Assembly: GCA_963716135.1 (NCBI GenBank)
Contig: OY970289.1
Location: 1,860,001-1,924,000 of the forward strand
Length of the DNA: 64,000 nt
Origin: CAVRAW01 sp963716135
GTDB taxonomy: Bacteria > Planctomycetota > Planctomycetia > Pirellulales > JADZDJ01
Reading direction: 5' to 3'
Positions 1-8,979 of this stretch are shown piece after piece (within the stretch, counting starts at the first letter, position 1; the number at the start of each line of letters is the position of its first letter). Below the pieces are notes generated by a model, which was not told where the DNA came from, did not search any database, and worked only from the letters and a program-made list of their open reading frames with translations. The translations under genes and the position numbers were made by a program.

Positions 1-247
1 TGGCATCGATACGCTCGCGCAGTCCGCTTTCAGCCGCCAGTTGCAGAAGCAGCCGCAACGTTTCGTCGGTGATGAGATTCTTCGAATAATCGAAGTACAC
101 CCCCAGCGCTTCGGCCGTGAGGCGTGTGCCGCGCCCGGGATCGTCGGCAAACATTTTGCGCAAATGCGTCGCGCGGATCTGGTCGGCGTGCTGCTGGAGC
201 GCCTTCCAAGCTGGGCGCTGGGTGACAGGCAATATCGGCGAGGGCAT
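1..247 (-). CDS. pgi: Glucose-6-phosphate isomerase, N-terminal part (runs off window)
   Basis: The reverse strand from an ATG at 247 is open to the window edge (82 codons). It translates to a typical glucose-6-phosphate isomerase N-terminus: an opening of the type PAWKALQQHADQIRATHL, then FDYSKNLITDETLRLLLQLA. In this family that region precedes the sugar-phosphate binding core, which lies outside the window. The enzyme interconverts glucose-6-phosphate and fructose-6-phosphate in cytosolic glycolysis and gluconeogenesis. Only the first ~15% is visible, so the catalytic residues cannot be checked. The call rests on the family-specific YSKN...TDETL block. Confidence 0.88.
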   Translation of the reverse strand, partial: MPSPILPVTQRPAWKALQQHADQIRATHLRKMFADDPGRGTRLTAEALGVYFDYSKNLITDETLRLLLQLAAESGLRERIDA

Positions 248-330
248 GGGATCCTCCGGGCTGCAGTCGCAGATCAGCATAGCCGCTGAGCGGCGAAATT
301 GCCCAGGGGCACTCCGGCGGTCTGCCGGAA

Positions 331-1893
331 TCAGTGCCCTTGCCCCGGAAGCAACGGTAAGATTTTTTGATTGCCAGATTGCTTCAGGCTCTCGAGTTCT
401 GCGGACATGCCGCATTCGCCGCGCTCGACGCGTGGGATCCAATTGGGCAAAAGGGACAAATCCTTCCTGCTCAACAGATAGGAAATTGGAACGTACTTGG
501 CCGCATGGCCGGGCTTAGGGATTTGGAAAACAAGATTTTCTCTGGGCAAATGTGCGATGAACGAATCGGTAAGCCCGAGCGAATCGATCACCGAGACGTC
601 AGGTCCTGCCAAATAACCGATGGTGCCTGGATTTGGGGAATGAATGGTTATCGGACCGCAATTGCGGGCATAATTGCGCAGCGCATCGGCCAAGCGCATG
701 TCCAGGTATGGATTGTCGATGCGTCCGGTCTGCAGGTAATGTCCCAAGGAATAGCCCGGATAAAACTGACGTTCGTTAGCAATGAAAAAGTAATCGGGGC
801 CGTACGGGGGCACGGGAATCAGGATACGCGCCAAGAGCAGCAACGTCAGAGTTGCCGCGACAGTTGTCAGTCGCGCGCGCTGTGTGGAAGCGGCAACGTG
901 CGACATTTCGGCCAATGCCAGCGTTCCGGCGAACACAGCGGCAATCAAGAGCGGCATGAAGAAGCGGCCGCGCATGAAGTCGCCGCCGACATAGACAATC
1001 CACCCAAGGAAGAGAATCATGCCGAGCAACAGAGCGATTCGTTCCGCAGTGCGCGCCCGCCATGCGGCCAACGCAAAAAATAGAATAGTTGCGCCTGCGG
1101 CAAGTGCGTCAAAGCGAAGCCAGTCGGTCAGATACGCCAGGCCCTGTCCCACGGCATCGGTCACACTCGAATAAATGCCGACCTTGGCATAAAAAGGATT
1201 CGCGAGCAGAGCGTCGTAGTAGAAATAGGAAAATACGAGCCACGCCACGCCGGGCAATGCAGTGGAGAGCAAGAGGAGGAATTGCCGTGGTGTGCGGACG
1301 TGCGCCAACAGCACAATGGCCGGCGGAAGCATCCAAATGACGAAGTCCGGGCGTGACAAACACGCGAGACACATCCACAGCGCCAATTGGCCGCGCCGGG
1401 ATGCTGCTAGGATCCACGTTTCATAAACGATTGCCACGATCAACAGGTGCGAAAGGGAGCTTTCCAGGCCGCTGGTTTGAAACGACAACCAGGGATCGCT
1501 CGAAATCCAGACAACAATCGCGGCGAAGAAAATCAGCGCACCGCTAAGAAAACTTGCGGAAACGCGAAGCACCGCGCGTCCCACAAGCAGCACGGTCAAA
1601 AAAGTAAATAGGAAGCTAACGCCGTAGGCCACCAACATCGGATTGCGAAATATCAGGCTCCCCAGCACCAGCAGCATAAACCACAGCGGGTGGGTGAATC
1701 CTTGCACGTGTTCGCCGACGTTGAACACCGGACCGTAGCCGTGAATCGTGTTGTCCACGTAGCGCAGCGTGATGAAACAATCTTCCGAAAGCCACGCGAA
1801 GTATCCGACTACGGCGGTCACGGCCGCGGCGACGGCCAGGATCAACGCCGTTTCACGCCGGCTAATGTTGCGCAGTGGCGGGACTGGGAGCAT
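331..1893 (-). CDS. Multi-pass membrane GT-C type glycosyltransferase-like protein
   Basis: About 520 aa with many hydrophobic segments, the first around residues 12-30. The loop after the first membrane helix carries SEDCFITLRYVDN and GYGPVFNVGEHVQGFTHPLW, the pattern of GT-C polyprenyl-phosphate-sugar transferases (arabinofuranosyl/mannosyl-type, 'EDAFItfRYvdN...GeRVeGyTnPLW'). The acidic ED pair would be the catalytic base region. Such enzymes move a sugar from a lipid carrier to an acceptor on the outer face of the inner membrane. Donor and acceptor are unknown. I chose the ATG at 1893 because a GAGAGG sits 5 nt upstream; an in-frame ATG at 1947 is possible. It is divergent from the DUF4404 gene. 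Confidence 0.7.
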   Translation of the reverse strand: MLPVPPLRNISRRETALILAVAAAVTAVVGYFAWLSEDCFITLRYVDNTIHGYGPVFNVGEHVQGFTHPLWFMLLVLGSLIFRNPMLVAYGVSFLFTFLTVLLVGRAVLRVSASFLSGALIFFAAIVVWISSDPWLSFQTSGLESSLSHLLIVAIVYETWILAASRRGQLALWMCLACLSRPDFVIWMLPPAIVLLAHVRTPRQFLLLLSTALPGVAWLVFSYFYYDALLANPFYAKVGIYSSVTDAVGQGLAYLTDWLRFDALAAGATILFFALAAWRARTAERIALLLGMILFLGWIVYVGGDFMRGRFFMPLLIAAVFAGTLALAEMSHVAASTQRARLTTVAATLTLLLLARILIPVPPYGPDYFFIANERQFYPGYSLGHYLQTGRIDNPYLDMRLADALRNYARNCGPITIHSPNPGTIGYLAGPDVSVIDSLGLTDSFIAHLPRENLVFQIPKPGHAAKYVPISYLLSRKDLSLLPNWIPRVERGECGMSAELESLKQSGNQKILPLLPGQGH

Positions 1894-2074
1894 GGCGGCC
1901 TCTCGTAATACAGTACCATCGTGGCCGCTGCTATTGCAGTCGGACATCACGCTTTTCCGCCGGGCTGTTGGACATTCAAGCTGGTGGCGTATAATCGAAG
2001 CTATAGAACCGGCGTGCGGGCACGACGGTGAGGGAAATTGCGATTCGCATTCAATAACTTCAACATCAGCCGGA

Positions 2075-2093
2075 CCCTCTTCCAGAGAGAGGG
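2075..2093 (+). repeat. Short CCCTCT/AGAGGG hairpin before DUF4404
   Basis: A 6-bp inverted repeat (CCCTCT...AGAGGG, 7-nt loop) lies just upstream of the DUF4404 start and overlaps the purine-rich stretch that would serve as its ribosome binding site. A related but longer palindrome occurs at 14996-15016, so this may be a copy of the same small intergenic family. Confidence 0.4.
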
Positions 2094-2100
2094 AGTTGTA

Positions 2101-2367
2101 ATGTCGGCCGATCCGGAACGATTGCAAGCGGTGCTGGATGAACTACATCGGCAACTGGCCGAAGTGGGGCCGCTGGACGTGGAATCGAGAAATCGGCTGA
2201 CGGCCGCGCTTCACGAAATCCAAATGACGCTGCGCACCAGCGCGCAGCCCCCGAAATCGCTGCTGCCCCGGCTGCGCGAGGCGGCGATCGGCTTCGAAGA
2301 AAGCCATCCGGCGCTATCGAGCACGATCGGCAGTTTGATCGACGTGCTGGCGCGGATGGGAATCTAG
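2101..2367 (+). CDS. DUF4404 family small protein
   Basis: 88 aa, start ATG 2101 after AGAGAGGGAG. The sequence is helical and charged: ERLQAVLDELHRQLAEVGPL at residues 6-25, then a C-terminal SSTIGSLIDVLARMGI. This matches DUF4404, a short family that typically has an 'L..EL..L...D......L..' start and a C-terminal amphipathic segment ending 'L..iGI'. Function is unknown. There is no signal peptide or membrane helix. It stands alone between a divergent glycosyltransferase gene and a convergent secreted protein gene, so context adds nothing. Confidence 0.75.
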   Translation: MSADPERLQAVLDELHRQLAEVGPLDVESRNRLTAALHEIQMTLRTSAQPPKSLLPRLREAAIGFEESHPALSSTIGSLIDVLARMGI

Positions 2368-2383
2368 TTCAGATAGCGCGAAC

Positions 2384-3199
2384 TCAATTGGTCGCCGCGG
2401 CCGGCTTTTCGCCCGGCTTGGGGCCTGCGTTCTTCTCGCCCGGGCCGGCCAGCGTGATCCGGATCGCCTGAGCGGCGACCACATTCGGTGCTTTGACGAG
2501 ATAACCTTGCACTTCGACCTTCGCGCCGACTTGCGCCAGCTTCGGATCGCTGGAATCGATTTTGACCGAGGCCTTCGGGCCGAGATCGGCTTTCACCAAT
2601 CCGCCGGGTCCTTCGACGGTGATTTCATTACCGGAGATCGATTTAATCGTGCCGACGACGGCGGCAGGTCCGGCTGTCGCCGCGGGAGCGGATTTTTTCA
2701 GCGCGGTGTGCGTTCCGGCCGCCTGGCCGCGAGAGTGCTCGGCTGCCATGATGTTCTGCGGAGAGGTGACCTCCACTTCGCTGACGGGGGCCGAGGCTTT
2801 GCCGGTTTTCTTGTCCACGTCGGCCGAGAAGCGCACGAGCATGCCGGGCTTCAGCAGGCTGGCATCGCCGCTGCCGGTGACCTCGATTTTGCACATCTTG
2901 TCGGGGGCGACGTTCCATTTCGACCCCATGGAATCGACCACCATGCCATGCGTGCCGATTTCCTCAATAGTGCCTGACAACATTTGCGGCTGATGCTGTG
3001 GCTGTTGTAGTTGCTGTTGCGCGGGACTGTTGGGGTTTGGGTAGTTGGGATTTTGGTAATTCTGTTGCCCTTGGGGATTCATCTTGTAGGGCGGCTTCAT
3101 CATCTTTTGCATCGGGTACTGCGCAAGGGCCGATTGCATATTGATTCCGACGACGACAAACGCTGCCCAAACGATCTTGCTGCGCGCGATAGTGTTCAT
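2384..3199 (-). CDS. Secreted protein with two OB/DUF5666-like repeats
   Basis: 271 aa. Residues 1-26 form a signal peptide ending at SALA|Q. Residues 27-75 are low complexity, rich in Q, N and P. Two similar domains follow. One begins GTIEEIGTHGMVVDSMGSKW and the other GTIKSISGNEITVEGPGG. Each is a short beta-rich unit of the kind found in DUF5666-like secreted proteins. The C-terminus is a PGEK-rich tail. No catalytic residues are apparent. It is probably periplasmic or extracellular and its role is unknown. It follows prs on the same strand after ~140 nt that probably contain its own promoter. Confidence 0.6.
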   Translation of the reverse strand: MNTIARSKIVWAAFVVVGINMQSALAQYPMQKMMKPPYKMNPQGQQNYQNPNYPNPNSPAQQQLQQPQHQPQMLSGTIEEIGTHGMVVDSMGSKWNVAPDKMCKIEVTGSGDASLLKPGMLVRFSADVDKKTGKASAPVSEVEVTSPQNIMAAEHSRGQAAGTHTALKKSAPAATAGPAAVVGTIKSISGNEITVEGPGGLVKADLGPKASVKIDSSDPKLAQVGAKVEVQGYLVKAPNVVAAQAIRITLAGPGEKNAGPKPGEKPAAATN

Positions 3200-3339
3200 G
3201 ATCGCACCCTAGAAAAAGATGTTGCCTTGGGTCTCTGTTCCGCAGAATTCAATGTATGTCCGCCGCGAAGCGGCTGTCAATCTGGCGAGATTTGCTGGGA
3301 GATATCCAGGGTGGGGACACACCGGCTCGGACAGCTTTG

Positions 3340-4284
3340 TTACACGAACAGCATGCTCACCGATTCGTTGCGGTGGATGTTTTTGATCGCCTGTCCCAAC
3401 AGGGGCGCCACGGAAAGCTGTTTGATTTTCGGCAGCGTCTGCTCGGGCTTCAGGGGAATCGTGTCGGTGATGGCCACGGTGTCGATAGCGGGGCCTGACA
3501 GTCGCTCGATGGCCGGGCCGACGAGAACGCCGTGCGTGGCGGCGACGTGGATCTGTCGAGCGCCGTTTTCCTTGAGCACTTTGGCGGCGCCGGCGATGGA
3601 GCTGGCGGTGCTGATCATGTCGTCGAACATGAGCACGATTTTATCTTTGACCGAGGCGCCGATGATGTTTTCCTGGCGGGTGGTGTCGGCGCTGATGCGG
3701 CGCTTGTCGACCACGGCCAGCGGTGCGCCCAGGCGAGTGCCGTGCCCGAAAGCGCGCTTGATGCCCCCTTCGTCGGCGCTGGCCACAACCAAATCTTCCC
3801 GCTTGAAACCCTGCGCGTTGAAATGCTGGTTGAGCACCGGGGCGGCGTAGAGGTGATCGACCGGCACGTCGAAAAAGCCCTGCAACTGCGCGGCGTGCAG
3901 GTCCATGGCCAGCACGCGGTCGGCGCCGGCCCGCGCGATCATGTTGGCCACGAGCTTGGCCGTGATCGGAACGCGGCCGGCATCCTTGCGATCTTGGCGA
4001 GCGTAGCCGAAATACGGCAATACGGCCGTGATGCGATAGGCGCTGGCGCGGAGGAAGCTGTCGATCATAATCAACAACTCCATCAGGTTTTCGTTCACGG
4101 GCGGGCAAGTGGGCTGGACGATGAACACGTCGCGGCCGCGAACATCTTCATCGATCTTGCAGGAGATTTCGCCGTCCGGGAAATTGCCGATGGAGATCTT
4201 TCCCAGCGCGATGCCCAGGTATTCGGAGATTTTTCGGGCGAGATCTGGATTGGCCCGGCCGCTGAAGATTTTCAGATCGTTCAT
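3340..4284 (-). CDS. prs: Ribose-phosphate pyrophosphokinase (PRPP synthase)
   Basis: 314 aa, the normal length for class I PRPP synthases. It makes PRPP from ribose-5-phosphate and ATP for nucleotide, His and Trp synthesis in the cytosol. Diagnostic parts visible: FSGRANPDLARKISEYLGI at the N-terminus, PPVNENLMELLIMIDSFLRA, the flexible-loop block PYFGYARQDRK, the metal-binding DLHAAQLQGFF, and the PRPP-binding loop MFDDMISTASSIAGAAKVL. A GlmU-like gene lies 59 nt upstream on the same strand; glmU-prs pairing is common in bacteria. The spacer upstream of the ATG holds a 7-bp-period repeat rather than a clear ribosome binding site. Confidence 0.95.
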   Translation of the reverse strand: MNDLKIFSGRANPDLARKISEYLGIALGKISIGNFPDGEISCKIDEDVRGRDVFIVQPTCPPVNENLMELLIMIDSFLRASAYRITAVLPYFGYARQDRKDAGRVPITAKLVANMIARAGADRVLAMDLHAAQLQGFFDVPVDHLYAAPVLNQHFNAQGFKREDLVVASADEGGIKRAFGHGTRLGAPLAVVDKRRISADTTRQENIIGASVKDKIVLMFDDMISTASSIAGAAKVLKENGARQIHVAATHGVLVGPAIERLSGPAIDTVAITDTIPLKPEQTLPKIKQLSVAPLLGQAIKNIHRNESVSMLFV

Positions 4285-4290
4285 AGAGCG

Positions 4291-4332
4291 GCAGGAGTCC
4301 GAGGTCAGGAGTCAGGAATCAAAGAACAACGA
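4291..4332 (+). repeat. Degenerate 7-bp-period array upstream of prs
   Basis: Six consecutive heptamers can be read as GCAGGAG, TCCGAGG, TCAGGAG, TCAGGAA, TCAAAGA, ACAACGA. The two central units are near identical. The array lies 7-48 nt upstream of the prs start, in the spacer between it and the GlmU-like gene. Other 7-bp-period arrays occur at 7672, 7744, 9968, 12824, 13794 and 27575. Confidence 0.5.
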
Positions 4333-4343
4333 CAGCGGTTGGG

Positions 4344-5087
4344 TCACACTTTTGATTTCGCTAATTCCGTTTCGACTTCGGCCAGTTCGTCGACGGTATT
4401 GATGCTGAGCGTCTCGCCGTGGGTGAGCACGCACAAGGCACGCACATCTTTGCCTTCTGTCTTTAGGATACCAGGACAATCGGTGATGTAATACTCCCCT
4501 TGCTTGTTGTCGCTGCGCACTTGCGCCAGCGCATGCCATAACTCGCGGCTGTCGAAGAGGTAATAACTCATGTTCACTTCGTTGACGGCTTTTTGCTCGG
4601 GCGTGGCGTCTTTTTCCTCGACGATTGCCTGGAAGTTGCCTTGTTTATCTCGCACGACACGCCCCAGGCCGGCCGGGTTCTGCTTGCGGGCGGTGCCCAT
4701 CAGGCAAGCCGGCTTGGTGCGCTGGAATTCGTCGAACATGGCCCGCAGGGTGGCCGTCTGAACCAGCGGCGTGTCGCCGGTGAGGATGAGAATCGGTCCG
4801 ACGTGATCGGCTAGCGCCGGCTGGCAAACCATGATGGCATGGCCGGTGCCCAATTGCGGCGATTGCTCGACGAATTCCGGGCCGGGGCGGTTGGCCAGTG
4901 TTTGGCGCACGAGGTCGGCGCGATAACCAACCACGACCACAATGCGACGGATGCCGACGTCGTGCAGTGCATCGAGCACATATTCCACCATCGGCCGCCC
5001 GCCGACGGGGAACAGCACCTTGGGCAAGTCGGATTTCATCCGCGTGCCCTTGCCGGCGGCCATGACGATGGCGACAGGAGATGACAT
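4344..5087 (-). CDS. GlmU-like sugar-1-phosphate nucleotidyltransferase (uridylyltransferase domain only)
   Basis: 247 aa. The nucleotidyltransferase signature AIVMAAGKGTRMKSDLPKVL is at residues 6-25, followed by GTGHA (uridine-binding), LTGDTPL (metal-binding Asp) and VEEKDATPEQKAVNEVN. These match the N-terminal pyrophosphorylase half of GlmU, which makes UDP-GlcNAc from GlcNAc-1-P and UTP. The left-handed beta-helix acetyltransferase half (about 200 further residues in GlmU) is absent, and the next gene starts immediately as prs. It may therefore be a stand-alone uridylyltransferase with the acetylation done elsewhere, or an enzyme acting on a different sugar phosphate. I leave the symbol blank for that reason. 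Confidence 0.8.
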   Translation of the reverse strand: MSSPVAIVMAAGKGTRMKSDLPKVLFPVGGRPMVEYVLDALHDVGIRRIVVVVGYRADLVRQTLANRPGPEFVEQSPQLGTGHAIMVCQPALADHVGPILILTGDTPLVQTATLRAMFDEFQRTKPACLMGTARKQNPAGLGRVVRDKQGNFQAIVEEKDATPEQKAVNEVNMSYYLFDSRELWHALAQVRSDNKQGEYYITDCPGILKTEGKDVRALCVLTHGETLSINTVDELAEVETELAKSKV

Positions 5088-5205
5088 TGAGAGAACTAAT
5101 ATGGTCGTGAAATAGAATAATTTGAGAGCCGCGAATATAGCATTTAGCGCCCCTGGATGCAGCAGGCCGCAGCGCCCAGCCGCGCAGTAGAACGCTCGAG
5201 GAAGC

Positions 5206-5526
5206 TCAATTGCCGTGCTGGCCGTGGATCAATTGGGCCAACTTTTCGTTGGCTTCATTCCAATGGCTTTGCCGAGCATCCGCGATGATCGGTTGGAGCG
5301 ATTGGAATTCGTCGTCGCTGAGCTTGCCGGCGCGATGCTGTTTGTCGATTTGCTGGGCGGCCAGCTCCAGCCAATCCGATCGTTTAGCGGCAATCGCGGT
5401 TTGGAGTTTTTCGACGAGGCGGATGTTTCCTTTGGAGATTTGCGGCTGGCCGCCGCATCCGGCAAGGGGGATGCACGCCAGCAGAATTGCGAACCTCGCA
5501 CGCCATGGAATCGTGGAGCCGATCAT
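5206..5526 (-). CDS. Small lipoprotein coupled to DUF1559 gene
   Basis: 106 aa. Residues 10-24 are hydrophobic and end in the lipobox LAGC, so Cys-24 would be lipidated. The mature part is a ~80-residue charged helical domain (LVEKLQTAIAAKRSDWLELA, then DDEFQSLQPIIADA) without recognised motifs. Its ATG overlaps the stop of the DUF1559 gene (ATGA, 5523-5526), so the two are translationally coupled. DUF1559 gene followed by a small lipoprotein gene is a frequent arrangement in planctomycetes. Function unknown. Confidence 0.7.
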   Translation of the reverse strand: MIGSTIPWRARFAILLACIPLAGCGGQPQISKGNIRLVEKLQTAIAAKRSDWLELAAQQIDKQHRAGKLSDDEFQSLQPIIADARQSHWNEANEKLAQLIHGQHGN

Positions 5527-6526
5527 GGGGCCGGCTGCTCGGTCTCGCCGCCGGCGCGCGTGGCCATGGCGGCCCAGAGCAGCGGGTTGATGGTGTCGGC
5601 CGCCCAGCGAACGCTGCCATCACCCATCAGGACGTGGCACCCGCCGGGATGTTCGGAATGCGGCTCGTCGACGTAGCCGGGATATTCGTCGTTGGGGGGC
5701 TTGATCACCGGCGGCACTTCGTCGGGTCCCGGTCCACTATGGTAAAGCGCTTGCGGCGCGGCGGCGTCGCAGCCGGCCAGCGCATAACGCTGCGTTGGAC
5801 AAGTCGCCGCGCCGGGCACGATGCCGACCCAGGTGGAATCGCTGTGCGCGGGCGTCTGTTCCGAGACGAACATGGTGTGGCTGGCGCCATCGGTGATGTC
5901 GGCGATGCGGATGCGGCTATTGCGGAAGAACACGCCATCGGCCAGTTTGGGAATTTGCGTGCCGTCGGGGTCTTCCCAAACGTCGGGCCGGCCGGAGCAG
6001 GCGACATAATGGGAGCGTGAAAATTCGGCGAGAGCTGAACCGCTGTCGTCTTTGACGGCATAGGTTAGCGAGCCGTCGCTGACCGTGGGACAGCGATAGA
6101 TGGAAAGCGGCGTGGCGGCAGCGGCGGCGTTGTTCGCGTGCCAGGAGGGGAGCGACATATCAAACGCCTGTTGCGCGGAGCGTTCCTCGAGGAATGGCAG
6201 AATCTGGAAGAAGCAGGTCCAGCCGGGGCCGGCATCGCCGGTTTCGGGATTGGCCGATCCCATGGCGCCGCCGGGTTGAGATACGTATCCCGCGGGAAAA
6301 GCGCAGCTTGGCACCGTGAAAGTTCTGCAGCGCCAGGCCGATTTGTTTGAGGTTGTTGATACATCCGGTGCGGCGAGCGGCTTCGCGCCGATTGGACCGC
6401 CGGCAAGAGCAGCGCGACCAGCACGCCCATGATCGCGATGACGACCAGCAATTCGACCAGCGTGAAGGCGCTGGGCGCGGTCATCGTGGAGCGCTGCTTG
6501 CGGCGGGAAGTGGTTTTGATACACAT
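5523..6526 (-). CDS. DUF1559 prepilin-like protein (two indels in this sequence)
   Basis: Restored length ~334 aa. The N-terminus is a type IV prepilin-like leader and helix (SAFTLVELLVVIAIMGVLVA) with Ala rather than Gly before the processed Phe. The DUF1559 core follows (NNLKQIGLALQNF, FPAGYVSQPGG, FLEERSAQQAF, YRCPT) and the family C-terminal block ADITDGASHTMFVSEQ and HPGGCHVLMGDGSVRW. Two indels split it: two bases missing in a GC repeat near 6385 and one extra T (coding strand) near 6300. Correcting both gives one open frame. This large planctomycete family is thought to be pseudopilin-like and exported. The start may instead be the ATG at 6484. Its -1 Ala and indels leave activity uncertain. 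Confidence 0.8.
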
Positions 6527-6771
6527 AGTCACATGCAATTGAATTGCATGTAGCGTACCGCTGGGGCGTAACAGCGTCAATCCATTTGCAACGACAGGGC
6601 AGCTCGCGCGCGGATCGCGCTGTGGCGTGCGGGGCAAAATCGGGCCGTTGACGACCGGCGGCGCGATCATAGAATGACCTGATTGCCCCCAAGTTCCAGT
6701 CGCCGTTAGGGTTGCACTCAGCCCGCGACGGCCAGATTTGCCGCGATTGAAGTGCCGGAGGCGCCGCCTAA

Positions 6772-7671
6772 GTGAGCGTTGAAATCCACCATCAACACGC
6801 CATTGAGAAGGCCGACGTGCTGATCGAGGCATTGGGCTGGATTCGGCGGTTCCGCGACAAAGTGACGGTGATCAAGCTGGGGGGCAGCGTCATGGAAAAC
6901 GAGGCGATCTTTCCGCATTTGCTGCTGGACATCGTGTTCATGGAAACCGTCGGCATGCGGCCCGTCGTCGTACACGGCGGCGGGGCGGCGATTAGCCGAG
7001 CGATGGATTCCGCGGGGCTGGAGCCGCGGTTTATTCAGGGGCGCCGCTACACGGACGACGCCACGCTGGCGATTGTTGAACAAACATTGGCTTACGAAAC
7101 CTGCGAACACATCGCCAAGCGGATCGAAGAGTTCGGCGGCCGTGCGATGCCGCTCAACTTTCGCACCACCAACGTGCTTTTCGGCGAGCGAATCACGCTG
7201 AAGGATGATGCCGGCAAGGAGGTGGATTTGGGGCACGTGGGCACGGTAACCCGGGTCGATCGCACGACGATCGAAAATTTGTGCTACGCGGGGCAGGTGC
7301 CGGTGATTCCCTCGATGTGCCTGGGGCCCGACGGCGAGAAGCTCAACGTGAACGCGGATACGGCGGCCACCGCGGTGGCCACGGCCCTGGGAGCGGAAAA
7401 GCTGATTTTTCTAAGTGACGTGAACGGCGTGCGGAAGCAGAAGGATGACCCAAAGACGCTTTTGAATTCGTTGACGGCGGCCCAGGCGCGAAAGCTAATT
7501 AGCGACGGGGCCATTGAGAGCGGAATGATCCCGAAAGTTGAGGGCTGCCTTGAGACGCTCGACAAAGGGGTGCGGAAGATTCATATCATTGACGGGCGGT
7601 TGAGGCACTCGCTGTTGTTGGAAATTTACACGAACAAAGGCGTCGGCACGGAGATGATGCGGGACGAGTAA
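6772..7671 (+). CDS. argB: Acetylglutamate kinase
   Basis: 299 aa. It phosphorylates N-acetylglutamate in the second step of arginine synthesis. Visible amino-acid kinase features: VTVIKLGGSVMENEAIF at residues 31-47, the VVHGGGAAISRAM acetylglutamate-binding loop, NVNADTAATAVATALGAEKLIFLSDVNGV, and the C-terminal IESGMIPKVEGCLETL. The start is taken as GTG 6772 with a GGAGG about 10 nt upstream. It heads an argB-argD-argF series. The ~245-nt spacer to the divergent DUF1559 gene presumably holds the promoters, but I see no clear ARG-box palindrome. Confidence 0.94.
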   Translation: MSVEIHHQHAIEKADVLIEALGWIRRFRDKVTVIKLGGSVMENEAIFPHLLLDIVFMETVGMRPVVVHGGGAAISRAMDSAGLEPRFIQGRRYTDDATLAIVEQTLAYETCEHIAKRIEEFGGRAMPLNFRTTNVLFGERITLKDDAGKEVDLGHVGTVTRVDRTTIENLCYAGQVPVIPSMCLGPDGEKLNVNADTAATAVATALGAEKLIFLSDVNGVRKQKDDPKTLLNSLTAAQARKLISDGAIESGMIPKVEGCLETLDKGVRKIHIIDGRLRHSLLLEIYTNKGVGTEMMRDE

Positions 7672-7699
7672 AGGCGGAAGGGGGAAGGCGGAAGGCGGA
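7672..7699 (+). repeat. 7-bp-period array after argB
   Basis: Four consecutive heptamers AGGCGGA, AGGGGGA, AGGCGGA, AGGCGGA start directly after the argB stop codon. Composition is almost pure purine with a fixed C. It belongs to the same 7-bp-period class as the arrays at 4291, 7744, 12824, 13794 and 27575. Confidence 0.6.
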
Positions 7700-7743
7700 A
7701 CGGGGGGGCGAACTTTTGAGGAAGATGCTTGTCGATCTGCAAC

Positions 7744-7771
7744 GGACAACTGACAACGGACCACGGACAAT
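7744..7771 (+). repeat. 7-bp-period array directly before argD start
   Basis: Four heptamers GGACAAC, TGACAAC, GGACCAC, GGACAAT abut the argD ATG at 7772. The unit differs from the array at 7672 but the period is the same. The GGAC portions could give weak Shine-Dalgarno character. Confidence 0.6.
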
Positions 7772-8979
7772 ATGCCTGCCACTGACACGATGAACTCCGC
7801 CGAAACGATCGAACTGTTCAAGAAGTACGTGGTCCCCAACTACGCGCGCTTCCCGGTGTCGCTGGTGCGCGGCGAGGGTTCGCACGTGTGGGATGCCGAG
7901 GGGAACAAGTATCTCGATTTCTTTCCCGGCTGGGGATGCAATTTGTTGGGGCACTGTCCGCCGGCGGTGGTCGAGGCGGTGCAGGAGCAGATTGCCACGC
8001 TGATTCACGTGCCCAACACCTGGCATACGCCGTGGCAGGGGTTGTGGGCTCAGGCGCTTTCGGAGCGGAGCTTTGGCGGGCAGGCGTTCTTTTGCAATTC
8101 GGGGACCGAGGCGAACGAAGCGGCGATCAAGCTGGCACGGCTGCACACGCCGAAAGAGCGGTACAAAATCATCACCTTCACCGGCGGTTTTCATGGCCGG
8201 ACGCTGGGCGCCACCGCCGCCACCGCCCAGCCGAAATATCACGAAGGCCTGGGGCCGTTGATGGCGGGCTTTGTGTATGCGCCGTTCGGCGATCTGGCGG
8301 CGGTGAAGGGGCTGATCGACCGGGAGACGGCGGCCATCATGGTCGAGCCGGTGCAGGGTGAAGGGGGCATCAATATTCCGCCTGCCGATTTTCTGCCGGG
8401 CCTGCGACAACTGTGCGACGAAAACAAATTACTGCTGATCTTCGACGAAGTGCAAAGCGGCTGCGGGCGGACCGGAGAGTGGTTCGCTTATCAGCACTTT
8501 GACGTCACGCCGGATGTGATGACGCTGGCCAAGGCCCTGTGCGGCGGCGTGGCGGGGGGGGCGATGATGGTCAAGCCGGAGATTGCCCCCAGCTTGCGCC
8601 CGGAATGCATGCGGCGACCTTCGGCGGAAATCCGATCGCGGCCCGGGCGGGCATGGCGTACATCGAAGCGGTCGAAAACGAAAATCTGCTGGAGCACGCC
8701 AAGCAAATGAGCAAGGTGTTCCGCACGCGGCTGGAGGCGCTCAAGCAGCAGTGCAATCTGATCCGCGAGGTGCGCGTCCTGGGAATGATGATCGGCGTGG
8801 AACTTACGACTGACGGAGCGCCGATTGTGAAAGGTTGCCTGGATCGGCGATTACTGATCAACTGCACGCACGGCGTGGTGATCCGGCTGCTCCCGGCATT
8901 GAACATCAGCGAAGACCAAGTGCATGAAGGATGCGATATACTCGGTCAGGTTCTTAAACAGCAGACGGAGGCAAAATGA
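7772..8979 (+). CDS. argD: Acetylornithine/N-succinyldiaminopimelate-type aminotransferase (one indel)
   Basis: Restored length 402 aa, a class III PLP aminotransferase. It converts N-acetylglutamate semialdehyde to N-acetylornithine. Visible: SHVWDAEGNKYLDFFPGWGCN, FCNSGTEANEAAIKLAR (PLP phosphate-binding), FTGGFHGRTLGATAATAQPK, LLIFDEVQSGCGRTG (Asp binding pyridine N) and TLAKALCGGVAGGAM with the Schiff-base Lys. The frame breaks near 8602 in a CCCGGA context. Adding one base reconnects SLRPGMHAATFGGNPIAARA and the rest of the C-terminal domain. Its stop overlaps the argF start (ATGA). Position between argB and argF supports argD. Confidence 0.9.

Noticed and set aside
7772..8979. Two separate aminotransferase genes
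   Set aside because: The two frames are halves of one class III aminotransferase that join seamlessly when one base is restored near 8602.
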